A DNA stretch of 64,000 bases from Anaerolineales bacterium. Its GTDB lineage: Bacteria; Chloroflexota; Anaerolineae; Anaerolineales; DRMV01. The first letter of the stretch is position 1. The number at the start of each line of letters is the position of its first letter. Positions 8,621 through 17,875 of the stretch are shown here, in pieces. The notes beneath the pieces are model-generated. The model did not search any database. It worked only from the letters and a program-made list of their open reading frames with translations, and was not told the origin of the DNA. Where the stretch lies: contig JALVVL010000022.1 of the NCBI GenBank assembly GCA_027023425.1, positions 48,210-112,209 of the forward strand. The letters run 5' to 3'. Position numbers and translations under genes: made by a program.

Positions 8621-10042
8621 CTAAACTGTCTTCTCTAACGCCGCGGCGGCCTTTTCAACCGCGCGCACTATCTTGTAGTAACCGGTGCAGCGGCAGAGGT
8701 TGCCCGTGAGCGCATTCTGAATCGTCTCACGGTCGGGATGCGGAAATTCTTCCAGCAATTTCACGGTAGTCATCACAAAGCCGGGGGTGCAGAAACCACA
8801 TTGCACCGCTCCGGCTTCCACAAACGCCTGCTGGACGGGGTGCAAGGCATCGTCTTGAGCCAAGCCTTCAACGGTGACAATATCGCGGCCATAGGCCGCT
8901 GGTGCGGGAATCATACAACTGAGCGCGGCCACCCCGTCTATAAACACCTCGCACGCACCGCACTCGCCTTCACCGCAGGCCTCCTTCGGGCCGGTAAAGC
9001 CGACTTCTTCGCGTAGCATCCGCAGCAGGCTTTTGCGAAAAGCACCCTTTACGCTCACCTCACGGCCGTTCACGCGGAAACGGATAGGCGTCTCTTCGGT
9101 GAGCACCACCGTTTCGGGCAATGGGTTGGGCTTGGGGCGGGCTTTGCCCCACAATAGCGGCGGGCGCTCAGGGAAATCTTCAGCCTCGCGCCCTTCGGCA
9201 ATGCGCAGCAGTGCGCGCTTGACCAACACGGCCACCATGCGGCGACGGTAATCGGCGGAAGCACGCAGGTCGTCAATCGGGCGAGCGGCTTCTGAGGCCA
9301 ACCTTCCGGCTTCGGCGGCAACGGCTTCATCCAAAGTTTTACCCTTCAAATAAGCCTCGGCCTCGGGCGCGCGGATGATGGTGGGTGCTACCGCGCCCAA
9401 GGTGATTTTGGCATCCTGCACCACACCATCCTCAAGGGTGAGCACCGCAGCGGCGCTGACCACCGAAATCACCTGCGCCTTCCGCAAGCCCATTTTGAGA
9501 AAAACGCCGCGCTGGTTGGGCTTCATCGCGGGGAAAGCAATCTCGGTCAGCATTTCATCTGGGCGCATCACGGTGCGACGCACGCCAGTGTAAAATTCGC
9601 TCAGCGGTACGGTGCGCTTGCCGCTCATCGAGCGCAAGGTGACCTGCGCGCCCAACGCCATCAGCGGCACGATGGTGTCGTTAGCCGGGGAGGCGGTGAC
9701 CAGGTTGCCCGCGATGGTGGCGCGGTTGCGGATTTGCGGCGAGCCCACGCCCCAACTGGCCTGCGCCAGCGGAAAGCCATATTTCCGCAAAACGGGCGAA
9801 ATTTCGGCTTCGCTATGAAGCACGTTTGGCCCAATTCGCACCCACCCATCCTCAAGCCTGATTTCATCAAGGCCCGGGATGCGCGTGGTGTCAACCAATA
9901 CTTCCACATTCGGGCGCACATTGCGCTGAAGTTCCAGCATCAGGTCGGTTGCCCCGGCCACAATGCGCGCCCGCTCGCCGTGCTCGGCGAGGGCTTTGAG
10001 AGCGTCTTCAAGTGATGCTGCAATGATGTAAGTATGCCACAT
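8621..10042 (-). CDS. Fused FAD-binding (CoxM-type) + 2Fe-2S (CoxS-type) subunit of molybdenum hydroxylase
   Basis: N-term GERARIVAGATDLMLELQ and RNRATIAGNLVTASPANDT (FAD); C-term CGEGECGACEVFIDG and CGFCTPGFVMTT...GNLCRCTGYYKIV (2 x 2Fe-2S). Confidence 0.92.
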   Translation of the reverse strand: MWHTYIIAASLEDALKALAEHGERARIVAGATDLMLELQRNVRPNVEVLVDTTRIPGLDEIRLEDGWVRIGPNVLHSEAEISPVLRKYGFPLAQASWGVGSPQIRNRATIAGNLVTASPANDTIVPLMALGAQVTLRSMSGKRTVPLSEFYTGVRRTVMRPDEMLTEIAFPAMKPNQRGVFLKMGLRKAQVISVVSAAAVLTLEDGVVQDAKITLGAVAPTIIRAPEAEAYLKGKTLDEAVAAEAGRLASEAARPIDDLRASADYRRRMVAVLVKRALLRIAEGREAEDFPERPPLLWGKARPKPNPLPETVVLTEETPIRFRVNGREVSVKGAFRKSLLRMLREEVGFTGPKEACGEGECGACEVFIDGVAALSCMIPAPAAYGRDIVTVEGLAQDDALHPVQQAFVEAGAVQCGFCTPGFVMTTVKLLEEFPHPDRETIQNALTGNLCRCTGYYKIVRAVEKAAAALEKTV

Positions 10043-10061
10043 ATCTAACCTCCAAAAGCCT

Positions 10062-10592
10062 TTACACAGGCCCTATATCGCTCAAAAGTTCTTCAAACGA
10101 AGCCCACACTCTTTTGCGACCCACACTTCGCCAGTGAATTTTCTTGCCGTTCCATTGCTGCACTGCACGACGGGGCGGCTTATCGTTCATCACTAACGCC
10201 ACTACCTTATGTTTCTTCAACCTGTCTTTCCCAGGCCACACCTCATGATGACGAGAACCTACGGGTTCATCACGGCAAAAATAGCAAATCGTATCGGTAA
10301 TCTGCTCAACGGCATTTTCGTCCGCGCCCTTTTTCAAATCCAGAAAGATCACATAGCACTCATCGCCATTGCAGCCGATGAGCACACCATCGCAGCGATG
10401 CGCACCCGAACCACCGCTCGCAGGACAGAGACAACGATCCTGAGGGCGAAAATAACCACCATCTAACAAATAACAAGCCACGTCCTCGCCGCCGATTACA
10501 AACCGAGCCCCGCTCTCTTGAAAGCGGCACGGCGCCTTTCTGGCCCCAGAAAAGGCTCGCGGATCGTAAGGCTTTACTCCGGTGCAGGGCAT
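10062..10592 (-). CDS. Putative PD-(D/E)XK-fold nuclease-like protein, partner of upstream ATPase
   Basis: ATG 10592 overlaps the ATPase stop (TGATG); motif arrangement E(GGEDVACYL) - D(CDGVLIG) - DxK(VIFLDLKKG) - Q(VEQITDTICYF). Confidence 0.55.
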   Translation of the reverse strand: MPCTGVKPYDPRAFSGARKAPCRFQESGARFVIGGEDVACYLLDGGYFRPQDRCLCPASGGSGAHRCDGVLIGCNGDECYVIFLDLKKGADENAVEQITDTICYFCRDEPVGSRHHEVWPGKDRLKKHKVVALVMNDKPPRRAVQQWNGKKIHWRSVGRKRVWASFEELLSDIGPV

Positions 10593-11890
10593 CAGGCTGT
10601 CTCCTCCGATGCCTCTAAGACCGCTTGAATGCTGTTGAAATACTTGTAAACCGTCCATTCTGCTTCCCGCAAGCGGTCTTCATTTACTTCCCCTTCCTCT
10701 GTCATCAACTTGCGGACACCGTCAAAGGCAACTTCATAGACAGCGACTTGCTCGCGGTGCAAGCGCGACTCCTCTGGCGGAAGGCGCAGTTTCTTTCCAA
10801 ATGCCGTATCTTTCCCTTTAACCGCCGAAGCCCGCAAAAGGGCGTTCAACGAGAACAAAAGCAGAGGAGAATGGGTAGTAAAGACGACACGGATGCCTTG
10901 ATTCACCAAATAAGCCAAAATGTGCAATACTTCCAACTGGGCGGTCGGATGCAGATGGACTTCCGGCTCTTCCACATAAATTACCGCCTCTTCTGCAGCA
11001 AGGCCGTGCCTACGCCACTCCAGCAGGCACATGGAAGCCAAAACCAATGGCCAAGCCTCCATTTGCCCGGAAGAAGCCATTTCCAAATCGTGGATGGTGC
11101 CATCAGGCAAACGCCATTTCCACACCTTGGGGCCACGAGGTGGAAGGTAAGCCTCCCCTCCCAACGCCTTAAACGCCCGTTTCCACACCCACTGAGCCTC
11201 GGCCGTAGCCGGCTTGCCGTCATCCCAGCCAATAAAAGTTTCCATTGCCAGATTTAGAGTTCTGGTAAAAGAACGCATTGTCAAAGGTAAAGAGGGAGAC
11301 TGAAGAATATCGGGAGCAGTGTTCAGAAAACGGGAATAGAAAGTGCGCTCAGCAGGAATGAACAAAGCCGGAAGAGGGCGTAGCCATCGCTCGCGCCACC
11401 CTATTTCTTCAGTGAGGCCATGCACCCATGTCAAAAACGATTTCTCTAAATGAGGCATATTCTGGGTTTGGTACACGCGGAACCCCATCGTTTCATAGTC
11501 TCGCCAAGGTTTGTCCCGCTGGTAGAGAATTTGAACGCCCTGCTTCACCAACGAATTGAAACCGCGGCGTTTATCTTGCACTTCCCCCCGACGCAGCCTA
11601 TCTAAAAGGGACTTCAACAGGCGGGAGGGGTCGGCCTCCTCCTCCCGGCTCACAAACTGAGCGGCCAGATATGGAAATGCACGTCCCAAAAACAGGAGTT
11701 GCATCAGCAACGACTTGCCACTCCCCTGAGGGCCGACAAAGACCGTCAGAGGCGCCAAATTCACCCGGACGCGCCCTTCTTCCCCAAGGTCAAAAGGTCC
11801 TAATTCCCCTGCCGGGTGCTTGGTGTTCGGCAGAGGGAGAATCTGCAGTCTCTCCATCGTCGCTTCCCCGTTTTCACGCTTAGACGCCAT
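10592..11890 (-). CDS. AAA/ABC-type ATPase (AAA_15/AAA_21, OLD-like ATPase without TOPRIM)
   Basis: VFVGPQGSGKSLLMQLLF Walker A, ASSGQMEAWPL signature, VIYVEEPEVHLHP Walker B, VVFTTHSPLLLFSLN H-loop; ATG 11890 with GGGAGA RBS. Confidence 0.85.
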   Translation of the reverse strand: MASKRENGEATMERLQILPLPNTKHPAGELGPFDLGEEGRVRVNLAPLTVFVGPQGSGKSLLMQLLFLGRAFPYLAAQFVSREEEADPSRLLKSLLDRLRRGEVQDKRRGFNSLVKQGVQILYQRDKPWRDYETMGFRVYQTQNMPHLEKSFLTWVHGLTEEIGWRERWLRPLPALFIPAERTFYSRFLNTAPDILQSPSLPLTMRSFTRTLNLAMETFIGWDDGKPATAEAQWVWKRAFKALGGEAYLPPRGPKVWKWRLPDGTIHDLEMASSGQMEAWPLVLASMCLLEWRRHGLAAEEAVIYVEEPEVHLHPTAQLEVLHILAYLVNQGIRVVFTTHSPLLLFSLNALLRASAVKGKDTAFGKKLRLPPEESRLHREQVAVYEVAFDGVRKLMTEEGEVNEDRLREAEWTVYKYFNSIQAVLEASEETA

Positions 11891-11903
11891 AAACGCATCT
11901 CCC

Positions 11904-13250
11904 TTATTCCAGCAAGCCCAGCACCACCGGCAGCAACTGCTTTTTGCGCGAAACCACACCTTCGGCCAAACGCGTGCCGTCGGGCAGGCGTGGGTAGGGC
12001 ATATCGTCAAGCACTTCAGGCGGGTTGGCAAGCACCAAGCGGCTGGAGCCGCGCACCACATCCGTCACCATCAAAATCGCAAAATCAAGCCCGCGCTTTT
12101 CGCGCAGGCGCTCTAAGGCCTCTTGAATTTCCTTTAGGTGCTCATCCAACTGCACCAAACTCGTAACCTCGGCTTGCGCAATGGCAAAATGATAGCCGCC
12201 CGCTTCGTAAACTTTCAAATCGGTGGAGACGACCTCATCGGGGTCGCGGCTGGCCAGCCCCGCACCCGCCGAAAGCAAGGCTTCGCCAAAGGACTGGATG
12301 GTTTCGCCTTCAAGCGGAGCGCCCATGATGAACGCCCAGCGCGCCAAGCGCTCCGCGGCTTGCCGGTCGCGCTCGGTGGTGGTGGGTGAAGTCAAAATCA
12401 GCGTGTCGGAAAGCAAACCAGCGAGCAACAAACCGGCAATTTCAGGCGGCGCGCTCAACCCCGCCTCCGCTATCCGCTCCGAAACCAAAGTGCTGGTGCT
12501 ACCCACCACATCCACAGTAAAGCGGATGGGCGTCTTGGTGTGCGGGTTGCCGAGGCGGTGGTGGTCTAAAACCTCAAGCAATTCGGCCTCTTCCAGTGCG
12601 CCGATGGCCTGCGCCGGTTCGTTGTGGTCAACCAAAACCACCTTCAGGCGCGGCGGGTTGAGCAGGTCGCGCTGGCGGCATACACCCTGATAGCGGCCTT
12701 TGTCGTCCACCACGATGAAGAAATTGTGTTCTTCGCGCAAAATGCGGTTGAGCGCGTCGCGGATGTGTGTTTCGGCGCGAAAACGCGGCACGGTTGTATC
12801 GCAAGCCTCGGCCGCAGGCCGCACGAGAAAATCGCAAATGCGCTGGTTTTCACCGTTTGGTGTTGGGCCAACCAGTCTGCCCAAAAAATCAAACAAACTA
12901 AGGCCGGTAATCAGGCCATAGGGCGTGCCGTCTTCGTTTACCACGGGCGCGACGCCGCCGGTGCGGTTGGCAATAGCCCATGCGTCGCGCAGGGGCTGGT
13001 TGGGCGTCACCGTATCCAAGCGACGAGAAACCGCGGCGAAGCGCGGCGAAGCGTCGGTCAGCAATTTGGGCGGTTTAATTCCCAGCCGTTCCAACGCCCA
13101 AGTGGTTTGAGGGTTTAGAGAGCCAGCGCGCGCCGCCACTGCATTCACCCCATCGCGCTCGCGCAGCAGCCAAGCATACCCCACAGCCGCGGCGACAGAA
13201 TCGGTGTCGGGGTTTACATGGCCGACAACATATACCGCTCCTTTTTCCAT
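11904..13250 (-). CDS. ppaC: Manganese-dependent inorganic pyrophosphatase with internal CBS domains
   Basis: VVGHVNPDTDSVAAAVGYAWLL (DHH family), LVDHNEPAQAI, EVLDHHRLGN, CBS-like insert (TVTPNQPLRDAWAIA...), DHHA2-like C-term. Confidence 0.9.
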   Translation of the reverse strand: MEKGAVYVVGHVNPDTDSVAAAVGYAWLLRERDGVNAVAARAGSLNPQTTWALERLGIKPPKLLTDASPRFAAVSRRLDTVTPNQPLRDAWAIANRTGGVAPVVNEDGTPYGLITGLSLFDFLGRLVGPTPNGENQRICDFLVRPAAEACDTTVPRFRAETHIRDALNRILREEHNFFIVVDDKGRYQGVCRQRDLLNPPRLKVVLVDHNEPAQAIGALEEAELLEVLDHHRLGNPHTKTPIRFTVDVVGSTSTLVSERIAEAGLSAPPEIAGLLLAGLLSDTLILTSPTTTERDRQAAERLARWAFIMGAPLEGETIQSFGEALLSAGAGLASRDPDEVVSTDLKVYEAGGYHFAIAQAEVTSLVQLDEHLKEIQEALERLREKRGLDFAILMVTDVVRGSSRLVLANPPEVLDDMPYPRLPDGTRLAEGVVSRKKQLLPVVLGLLE

Positions 13251-13319
13251 CTCAAAACTCCTGTGGGGAAAGAGAAACGTCATTCCAATAAAATTCTACC
13301 ACGCCGGTCAAATGAACAT

Positions 13320-14051
13320 TTACCCAACGCCGTCCGCATTCCCATCGGAATACAACGAAGCATACTGCGGCTGGTCATCCTCCAAAGCCCGACGGGTGAT
13401 GGGGCTGCGCAGGTAGGGATTAGGCCATTCCGGCGGCGGCAGGTGTTCGGCAGAAGGCAAGCGGTAAGCAGAGGCGACAATATCGCGCACGCGGCGGGTG
13501 AGGCGAAAAGCGGCCTCGCGGCGCGGCACACCTTTGGGCACTTCAGCCTTTACCGGTGGATGGACGATTATTTCAAGGCGCGCGCGGCGAGGGCGTCGGC
13601 GGTGGAAGGGCCAAGCGGCATAAAAGCCGTTCAGCGTTACGGGCACAATGGGCGCGCCGGTAGTAAGTGCCAAACGCGCCGCTCCAGAGCGCCACTTCAG
13701 AAATTTGCCGTCGGGCGTGCGTCCCCCCTCGGGGAAAACGGCCAAAATCCCGCCTGCGCGCAAGTGGGCAAGCGCAGTGCGGTAGGCCTTGTGGCTTATC
13801 GGCGTCGGCGTTTCATTCCAAATATCAACCGGAATGGCATCAAGCAGCCGGTAAAGCCAACCCAACACGGGAAGGCGGTAGTGCTCTTCCCAAACCATAA
13901 AACGGGGCTTGAGCGGGGCAACAGCATAGAGAAATAGCGCATCAAGGTAACTGGAATGGTTGGCAACGATGATAGAAGGCCCACGGCGGGGTAAATTTTC
14001 TATGCCGCTTACGCTGTAATTCCAAAACAAACGGAGAACCTTGGCGAGCAT
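13320..14051 (-). CDS. 1-acyl-sn-glycerol-3-phosphate acyltransferase (PlsC-like)
   Basis: IVANHSSYLDALFL (NHxxxxD), VFPEGGRTPDGKF (EGGR), APIVPVTLNG. Confidence 0.88.
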   Translation of the reverse strand: MLAKVLRLFWNYSVSGIENLPRRGPSIIVANHSSYLDALFLYAVAPLKPRFMVWEEHYRLPVLGWLYRLLDAIPVDIWNETPTPISHKAYRTALAHLRAGGILAVFPEGGRTPDGKFLKWRSGAARLALTTGAPIVPVTLNGFYAAWPFHRRRPRRARLEIIVHPPVKAEVPKGVPRREAAFRLTRRVRDIVASAYRLPSAEHLPPPEWPNPYLRSPITRRALEDDQPQYASLYSDGNADGVG

Positions 14052-14057
14052 TTGGCG

Positions 14058-14405
14058 CTAACCGACCTTCTTCAAAGCCTGAAGGATAAGGTCTACCCGC
14101 GCCCGCATTGTTTCCTTGTTGCGCTCTTCCGCGAAAAAGTTGAGCAACTCCTCCGGCTCAAGAGAATAGTCATCGGCAGGCTGACCGCGCAATTTCTCGG
14201 CGGCCAAATCGGCCAAAGCGAGCAGTTTTCGGCAACGGCGACTGCTGTTGAAGCGGACGTCGGCCAACTTCCCATCGGCGATTCGGGCAAAAAATGATAC
14301 CCGATGCACGCCCGAGCGGGCTTCTTGTCCCAAACGCTCGTAGCCTTCTGGCTTTTCATCCACCCAGTTTTTTAGGCCTTGCTTGTGATATTCTGAGACT
14401 TTCAT
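14058..14405 (-). CDS. Small protein with NifU/IscU N-terminal-like pattern, mostly lacking Cys ligands
   Basis: FFARIADGKLADVRFNSSRRCRKLLALADLAAEKLRGQP resembles the IscU core ...DGxIxDxRFxxxGCxxxxAxxSxxxExxxGK. Confidence 0.5.
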   Translation of the reverse strand: MKVSEYHKQGLKNWVDEKPEGYERLGQEARSGVHRVSFFARIADGKLADVRFNSSRRCRKLLALADLAAEKLRGQPADDYSLEPEELLNFFAEERNKETMRARVDLILQALKKVG

Positions 14406-14576
14406 GGCAAACACCTCACTCGCTGTTTGACCGACAAATCTCGCCATCACACCCCCTAAGTTATACTTTTACACAGGGAACACAGAGAATTTTCTCCGTG
14501 TCCTCCGTGCTCTCCGGGTGAGAAAATGAGCGTTTCGTCAGTCAAACAGCCTAATTTGGATAATTCGCGAACACAC

Positions 14577-14602
14577 CGCGCCGCACTATTAACGGCGCGG
14601 CG
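14577..14602. terminator. Probable terminator/hairpin 3' of acpS
   Basis: CCGCGCCG-cactattaa-CGGCGCGG inverted repeat in the intergenic region. Confidence 0.55.
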
Positions 14603-14660
14603 GGCTTAAGTTTAGCACACAATCGGCCTTGCAGTGGAAATGGTGCATTTATGCCCACGG

Positions 14661-15059
14661 TTATAATTGAGATTGCCGCTCCTGCACTCCAATGGACGCC
14701 ACAAACGCCACCGCGCACTCGGCAGTGTGGCTCAGGCTGAGCGACCAAACCTCCAAGCCAAGCGAACGGGCAAGTTGCGCGGCCTTACCGTGCAACACAA
14801 GTTGCGGCTCGCCGTTAGGCAAAGTCAGGATCTCAATTTCGCGCCAGCCCACTTTGCCAATTCCGGTTCCCAACGCCTTAGAAACTGCCTCTTTTGCGGC
14901 AAACCGCGCCGCCAACGACTGCACCTTTCCCCCGCATTGCTCCCGTTCCTGTGGCGTGAAAATGCGCGCCAACAAGCGCTCGCCGTGCCTTTCAAGCGCG
15001 CGCTCAAACCTTCTTACTTCCACCAAATCCACACCAGTTCGCAGGAGCATCGTCGCCAT
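14661..15059 (-). CDS. acpS: Holo-[acyl-carrier-protein] synthase
   Basis: LLRTGVDLVEVRRFERALERHGERLLARIFTPQEREQC, AARFAAKEAVSKALGTG; start could be 15059 or 15050. Confidence 0.93.
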   Translation of the reverse strand: MATMLLRTGVDLVEVRRFERALERHGERLLARIFTPQEREQCGGKVQSLAARFAAKEAVSKALGTGIGKVGWREIEILTLPNGEPQLVLHGKAAQLARSLGLEVWSLSLSHTAECAVAFVASIGVQERQSQL

Positions 15060-15861
15060 GATACCACAAACCACAGCCCCACCGGACGGATTGAAAGCGG
15101 CGCTCGGTGGATTGCCTGTGCCGCGCTTGCTCTATTACGCCAGCGCCGGCTCTACCAACGATGTGGCGATAGAGTGGGCTGAGGAAGGCGCGGCAGATTG
15201 GTCACTGGTGGTGGCCGACGAGCAAACAAAGGGGCGCGGGCGCTTCGGCAGGCGGTGGTTCACGCCGCCGCGGAGCGCGCTGGCTTTTAGCGTTGTGGTG
15301 CGCCCAACCGAGGCGGAGCGCTCCGTCATGGGGCGCTTTGCCGCTTGGGGAGCGCTTGGCGTGGCCTCGGCGCTTGAGGCTTTGGGGCTAAAGCCTCGCA
15401 TCAAATGGCCTAACGATGTTTTGCTCGGCGGCGAGAAGGTGAGCGGCGTGCTCGCCGAGGCGGTTTGGTCGGGGGATGTGCCAACGGCGTTGGTGGTGGG
15501 AATAGGCGTGAATGTTTTGGCTTCAGCGGTGCCGCCGCGCGAACTCACCGATTTCCCCGCAGGGAGCGTGGAAGCGCATTTGGGCGTGAAGCCAGCGCGC
15601 TGGCATCTTTTGCGCCGCATCCTCATGGCAATGGCGGAATGGCGCGCCCGCCTGCCCACGGATGAATTTTTGCGCGCGTGGGAAGCCCGCTTGGCCTACC
15701 GCGGCGCGCAAGTCCAATTGGGGGAAGCGCGCGGTGTCCTGCTCGGCTTGAGCCGCGACGGGGGCATTGTGCTCCGCACGCCGAGCGGCGAGCGCTTAAT
15801 CCTTCATGCCGTCGCCGACGCCCACCTACGCCCAATACACCAATTCTCCCAAAATCCCTGA
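15058..15861 (+). CDS. birA: Biotin--[acetyl-CoA-carboxylase] ligase (no HTH domain)
   Basis: ASAGSTNDVAIEWAEEGA, VVADEQTKGRGRFGRRWFTPPRSALAFSVVVRP, IKWPNDVLLGGEKVSGVLAE; ATG at 15058. Confidence 0.93.
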   Translation: MIPQTTAPPDGLKAALGGLPVPRLLYYASAGSTNDVAIEWAEEGAADWSLVVADEQTKGRGRFGRRWFTPPRSALAFSVVVRPTEAERSVMGRFAAWGALGVASALEALGLKPRIKWPNDVLLGGEKVSGVLAEAVWSGDVPTALVVGIGVNVLASAVPPRELTDFPAGSVEAHLGVKPARWHLLRRILMAMAEWRARLPTDEFLRAWEARLAYRGAQVQLGEARGVLLGLSRDGGIVLRTPSGERLILHAVADAHLRPIHQFSQNP

Positions 15862-15913
15862 TACCAAATACCCAATCCCAAATTTCCTGACGCCTCGCGG
15901 TACAATTCCCCCC

Positions 15914-16819
15914 ATGAACTTGCGGACGCGCGCAATCTGGGCTGGCATACTTGCATCTTCGTTTTGGGGTGGGCTCTTCCCTGCCATCAAAGTAGTGATG
16001 GCTGTCCTGCCGCCGTTTGTGCTCCTGACGGTGCGGTTCACGCTGGCGATTGCCCTGCTTCTGCCGTTTGTTTTCTGGAAAGGCGGCTTTCGCATGGACC
16101 GGCGCACCGCGCTGAAAACCGCGGCTGTCGGCGCGCTGGGCTTTGGCTTTACTTTGGGCATCCAGTTTGTGGGCACCAACCTTTCTACCGCCGCCAACGG
16201 CGCGCTGGTCACCACTGCCACACCCGCGTTTGTGGTGATGTTCGGCGCGCTTTTGCTCCACGAGCGGATGACGCGCAGACAGGCGGTAGCGCTTGTGCTG
16301 GCTACCTTGGGCGTGCTTGTGGTGATGGATTTGCCCCACGCCCACTTTGACGCCGTCTTTTGGGGAAATGTGGCGTTGCTCGCCGCGGCGCTCGGCTGGG
16401 CGCTGTATTCGGTCTTGGTGCGTTGGCTGACGCGCACGCACGACACGCTGGAAGTCAGCGTGGTATCAATGGCAGGCGGCCTGCCGGTGGTCGCCCCGTT
16501 GGCGCTTTTGCAGTTGGACAGCGTGCGCTGGGCTGACCTTTCTTGGGGGACAATTTGGGGCGTGCTCTACGTGGCAATTTTTGCCACCGCGCTCGCAATG
16601 TTTTTGTGGAATTACGCCTTTACGCATTTGGAGACCGGCGCAGCGGCTCTCACCTTCTTCGCCCAACCGTTGGTCGGCACGCTGATAAGCGTCCTCTTCC
16701 TCGGAGAACAGTTGACGGTGTGGTTTGTGCTCGGCGGGGCTATGCTCCTTGCCGGCATGTACCTTGCCAGCACAAGTCCCGCCGAACCAAGCATAACAAA
16801 AGCGGAGGCTCAAAGATGA
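15914..16819 (+). CDS. EamA/DMT family transporter
   Basis: Ten hydrophobic segments in two EamA-like halves; FWGGLFPAIKVVMAVLPPF, ATPAFVVMFGALLLHERMTRRQ; ATG 15914. Confidence 0.88.
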   Translation: MNLRTRAIWAGILASSFWGGLFPAIKVVMAVLPPFVLLTVRFTLAIALLLPFVFWKGGFRMDRRTALKTAAVGALGFGFTLGIQFVGTNLSTAANGALVTTATPAFVVMFGALLLHERMTRRQAVALVLATLGVLVVMDLPHAHFDAVFWGNVALLAAALGWALYSVLVRWLTRTHDTLEVSVVSMAGGLPVVAPLALLQLDSVRWADLSWGTIWGVLYVAIFATALAMFLWNYAFTHLETGAAALTFFAQPLVGTLISVLFLGEQLTVWFVLGGAMLLAGMYLASTSPAEPSITKAEAQR

Positions 16820-17826
16820 AATTCTTGGGCTTTCTGACCCTGAGCGCGGTCGCCCTAATCGCGCCGTTGCTCGCAATTGGATGGAACACCACGGCGGCGC
16901 TGGAATCGCCCATTGCGCTCAAAAACGCCGTTCATCAGTATTGGCTGAGCAACCGCGATGCGCTCGCTGACGCAGGCAAAGATTTTGCCGCATCAGAAGC
17001 CCGCACTTTGCCGAGCAACAACTCGGCCGTATGGCTTTGGCGCGTGCTGGCCGAATTTGACCACAAGCGTTGGAAAACCCTAATGGACTACGTGCTTCCC
17101 CCTCGGCTTTTGGAAAGCACCACCGACAGCCTGATTGACCAATGGGAAGCGTGGTGGCTCGCCCCCGATTCTCAGCCGCGCCTTATAGCCGATTTGCGCC
17201 CGATAAAGCGCAACCTAAGCGCAAATTCCACGCGCATAGCCGATTGGATTTTAGCCCAAGTGCCACCTTGCGACCTAATGCAAAATGCGGCGTGGGGCAA
17301 AGCCATGCTCTTGAAAAACTGGCGGCAAGCGCCCCTGTGTTTACCCGCCATAGGCGCGAACAGCATCAAGCAAAGCCTGAGGAACGCCCTTCGCTCTCCC
17401 AATATCCCCGAGCAGGTAGACCTGCTTGCTAAAACCGGCACTTCTCCCCAACAACTAATCCGCCTGAAGCAAGAATACAATCACTTCAAGCGCCAACTGC
17501 CACTTGCGGGATTGATAACCGTCGCGCTTTGGCTTTTGGGCTCGTTGATGATGGGGCGCTCATGGAGCGGACGCATCTTCGCCGCGGGGAGCAGTTTGCT
17601 GTTCACCGCGGGCGGCATGGTGCTGTTAGGCTACGCCGCATCGCCAATAGCCAAATTCACAATTGCATACTTTGCGCCCCCCAACCTGCCCTCCTGGGCC
17701 GCCACAGCGCTGGGCAACACAATAGAGTTCTACATAGGGCTTGCCTTCAGGCCGTTGATTACGCAAGGTTTGATTTTAGGCGTGGCAGGGGCGGTTTTGC
17801 TGTTACTCGCGGCGTTGAAAAAATAG
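16816..17826 (+). CDS. Membrane protein of unknown function
   Basis: ATG 16816 overlaps the end of the EamA gene; N-terminal signal-like segment and C-terminal TM helices. Confidence 0.65.
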   Translation: MKFLGFLTLSAVALIAPLLAIGWNTTAALESPIALKNAVHQYWLSNRDALADAGKDFAASEARTLPSNNSAVWLWRVLAEFDHKRWKTLMDYVLPPRLLESTTDSLIDQWEAWWLAPDSQPRLIADLRPIKRNLSANSTRIADWILAQVPPCDLMQNAAWGKAMLLKNWRQAPLCLPAIGANSIKQSLRNALRSPNIPEQVDLLAKTGTSPQQLIRLKQEYNHFKRQLPLAGLITVALWLLGSLMMGRSWSGRIFAAGSSLLFTAGGMVLLGYAASPIAKFTIAYFAPPNLPSWAATALGNTIEFYIGLAFRPLITQGLILGVAGAVLLLLAALKK

Positions 17827-17875
17827 CCCTGTGCTATGAAGCGCCTGCTCACAACCACCGAGGCCACAAACGGGG

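Noticed and set aside
11890-12061. N-terminal extension of the ATPase ORF beyond 11890
   Set aside because: Extension overlaps the ppaC 3' end and is Cys/Trp-rich nonsense; ATG 11890 has an RBS and leads into the Walker A region
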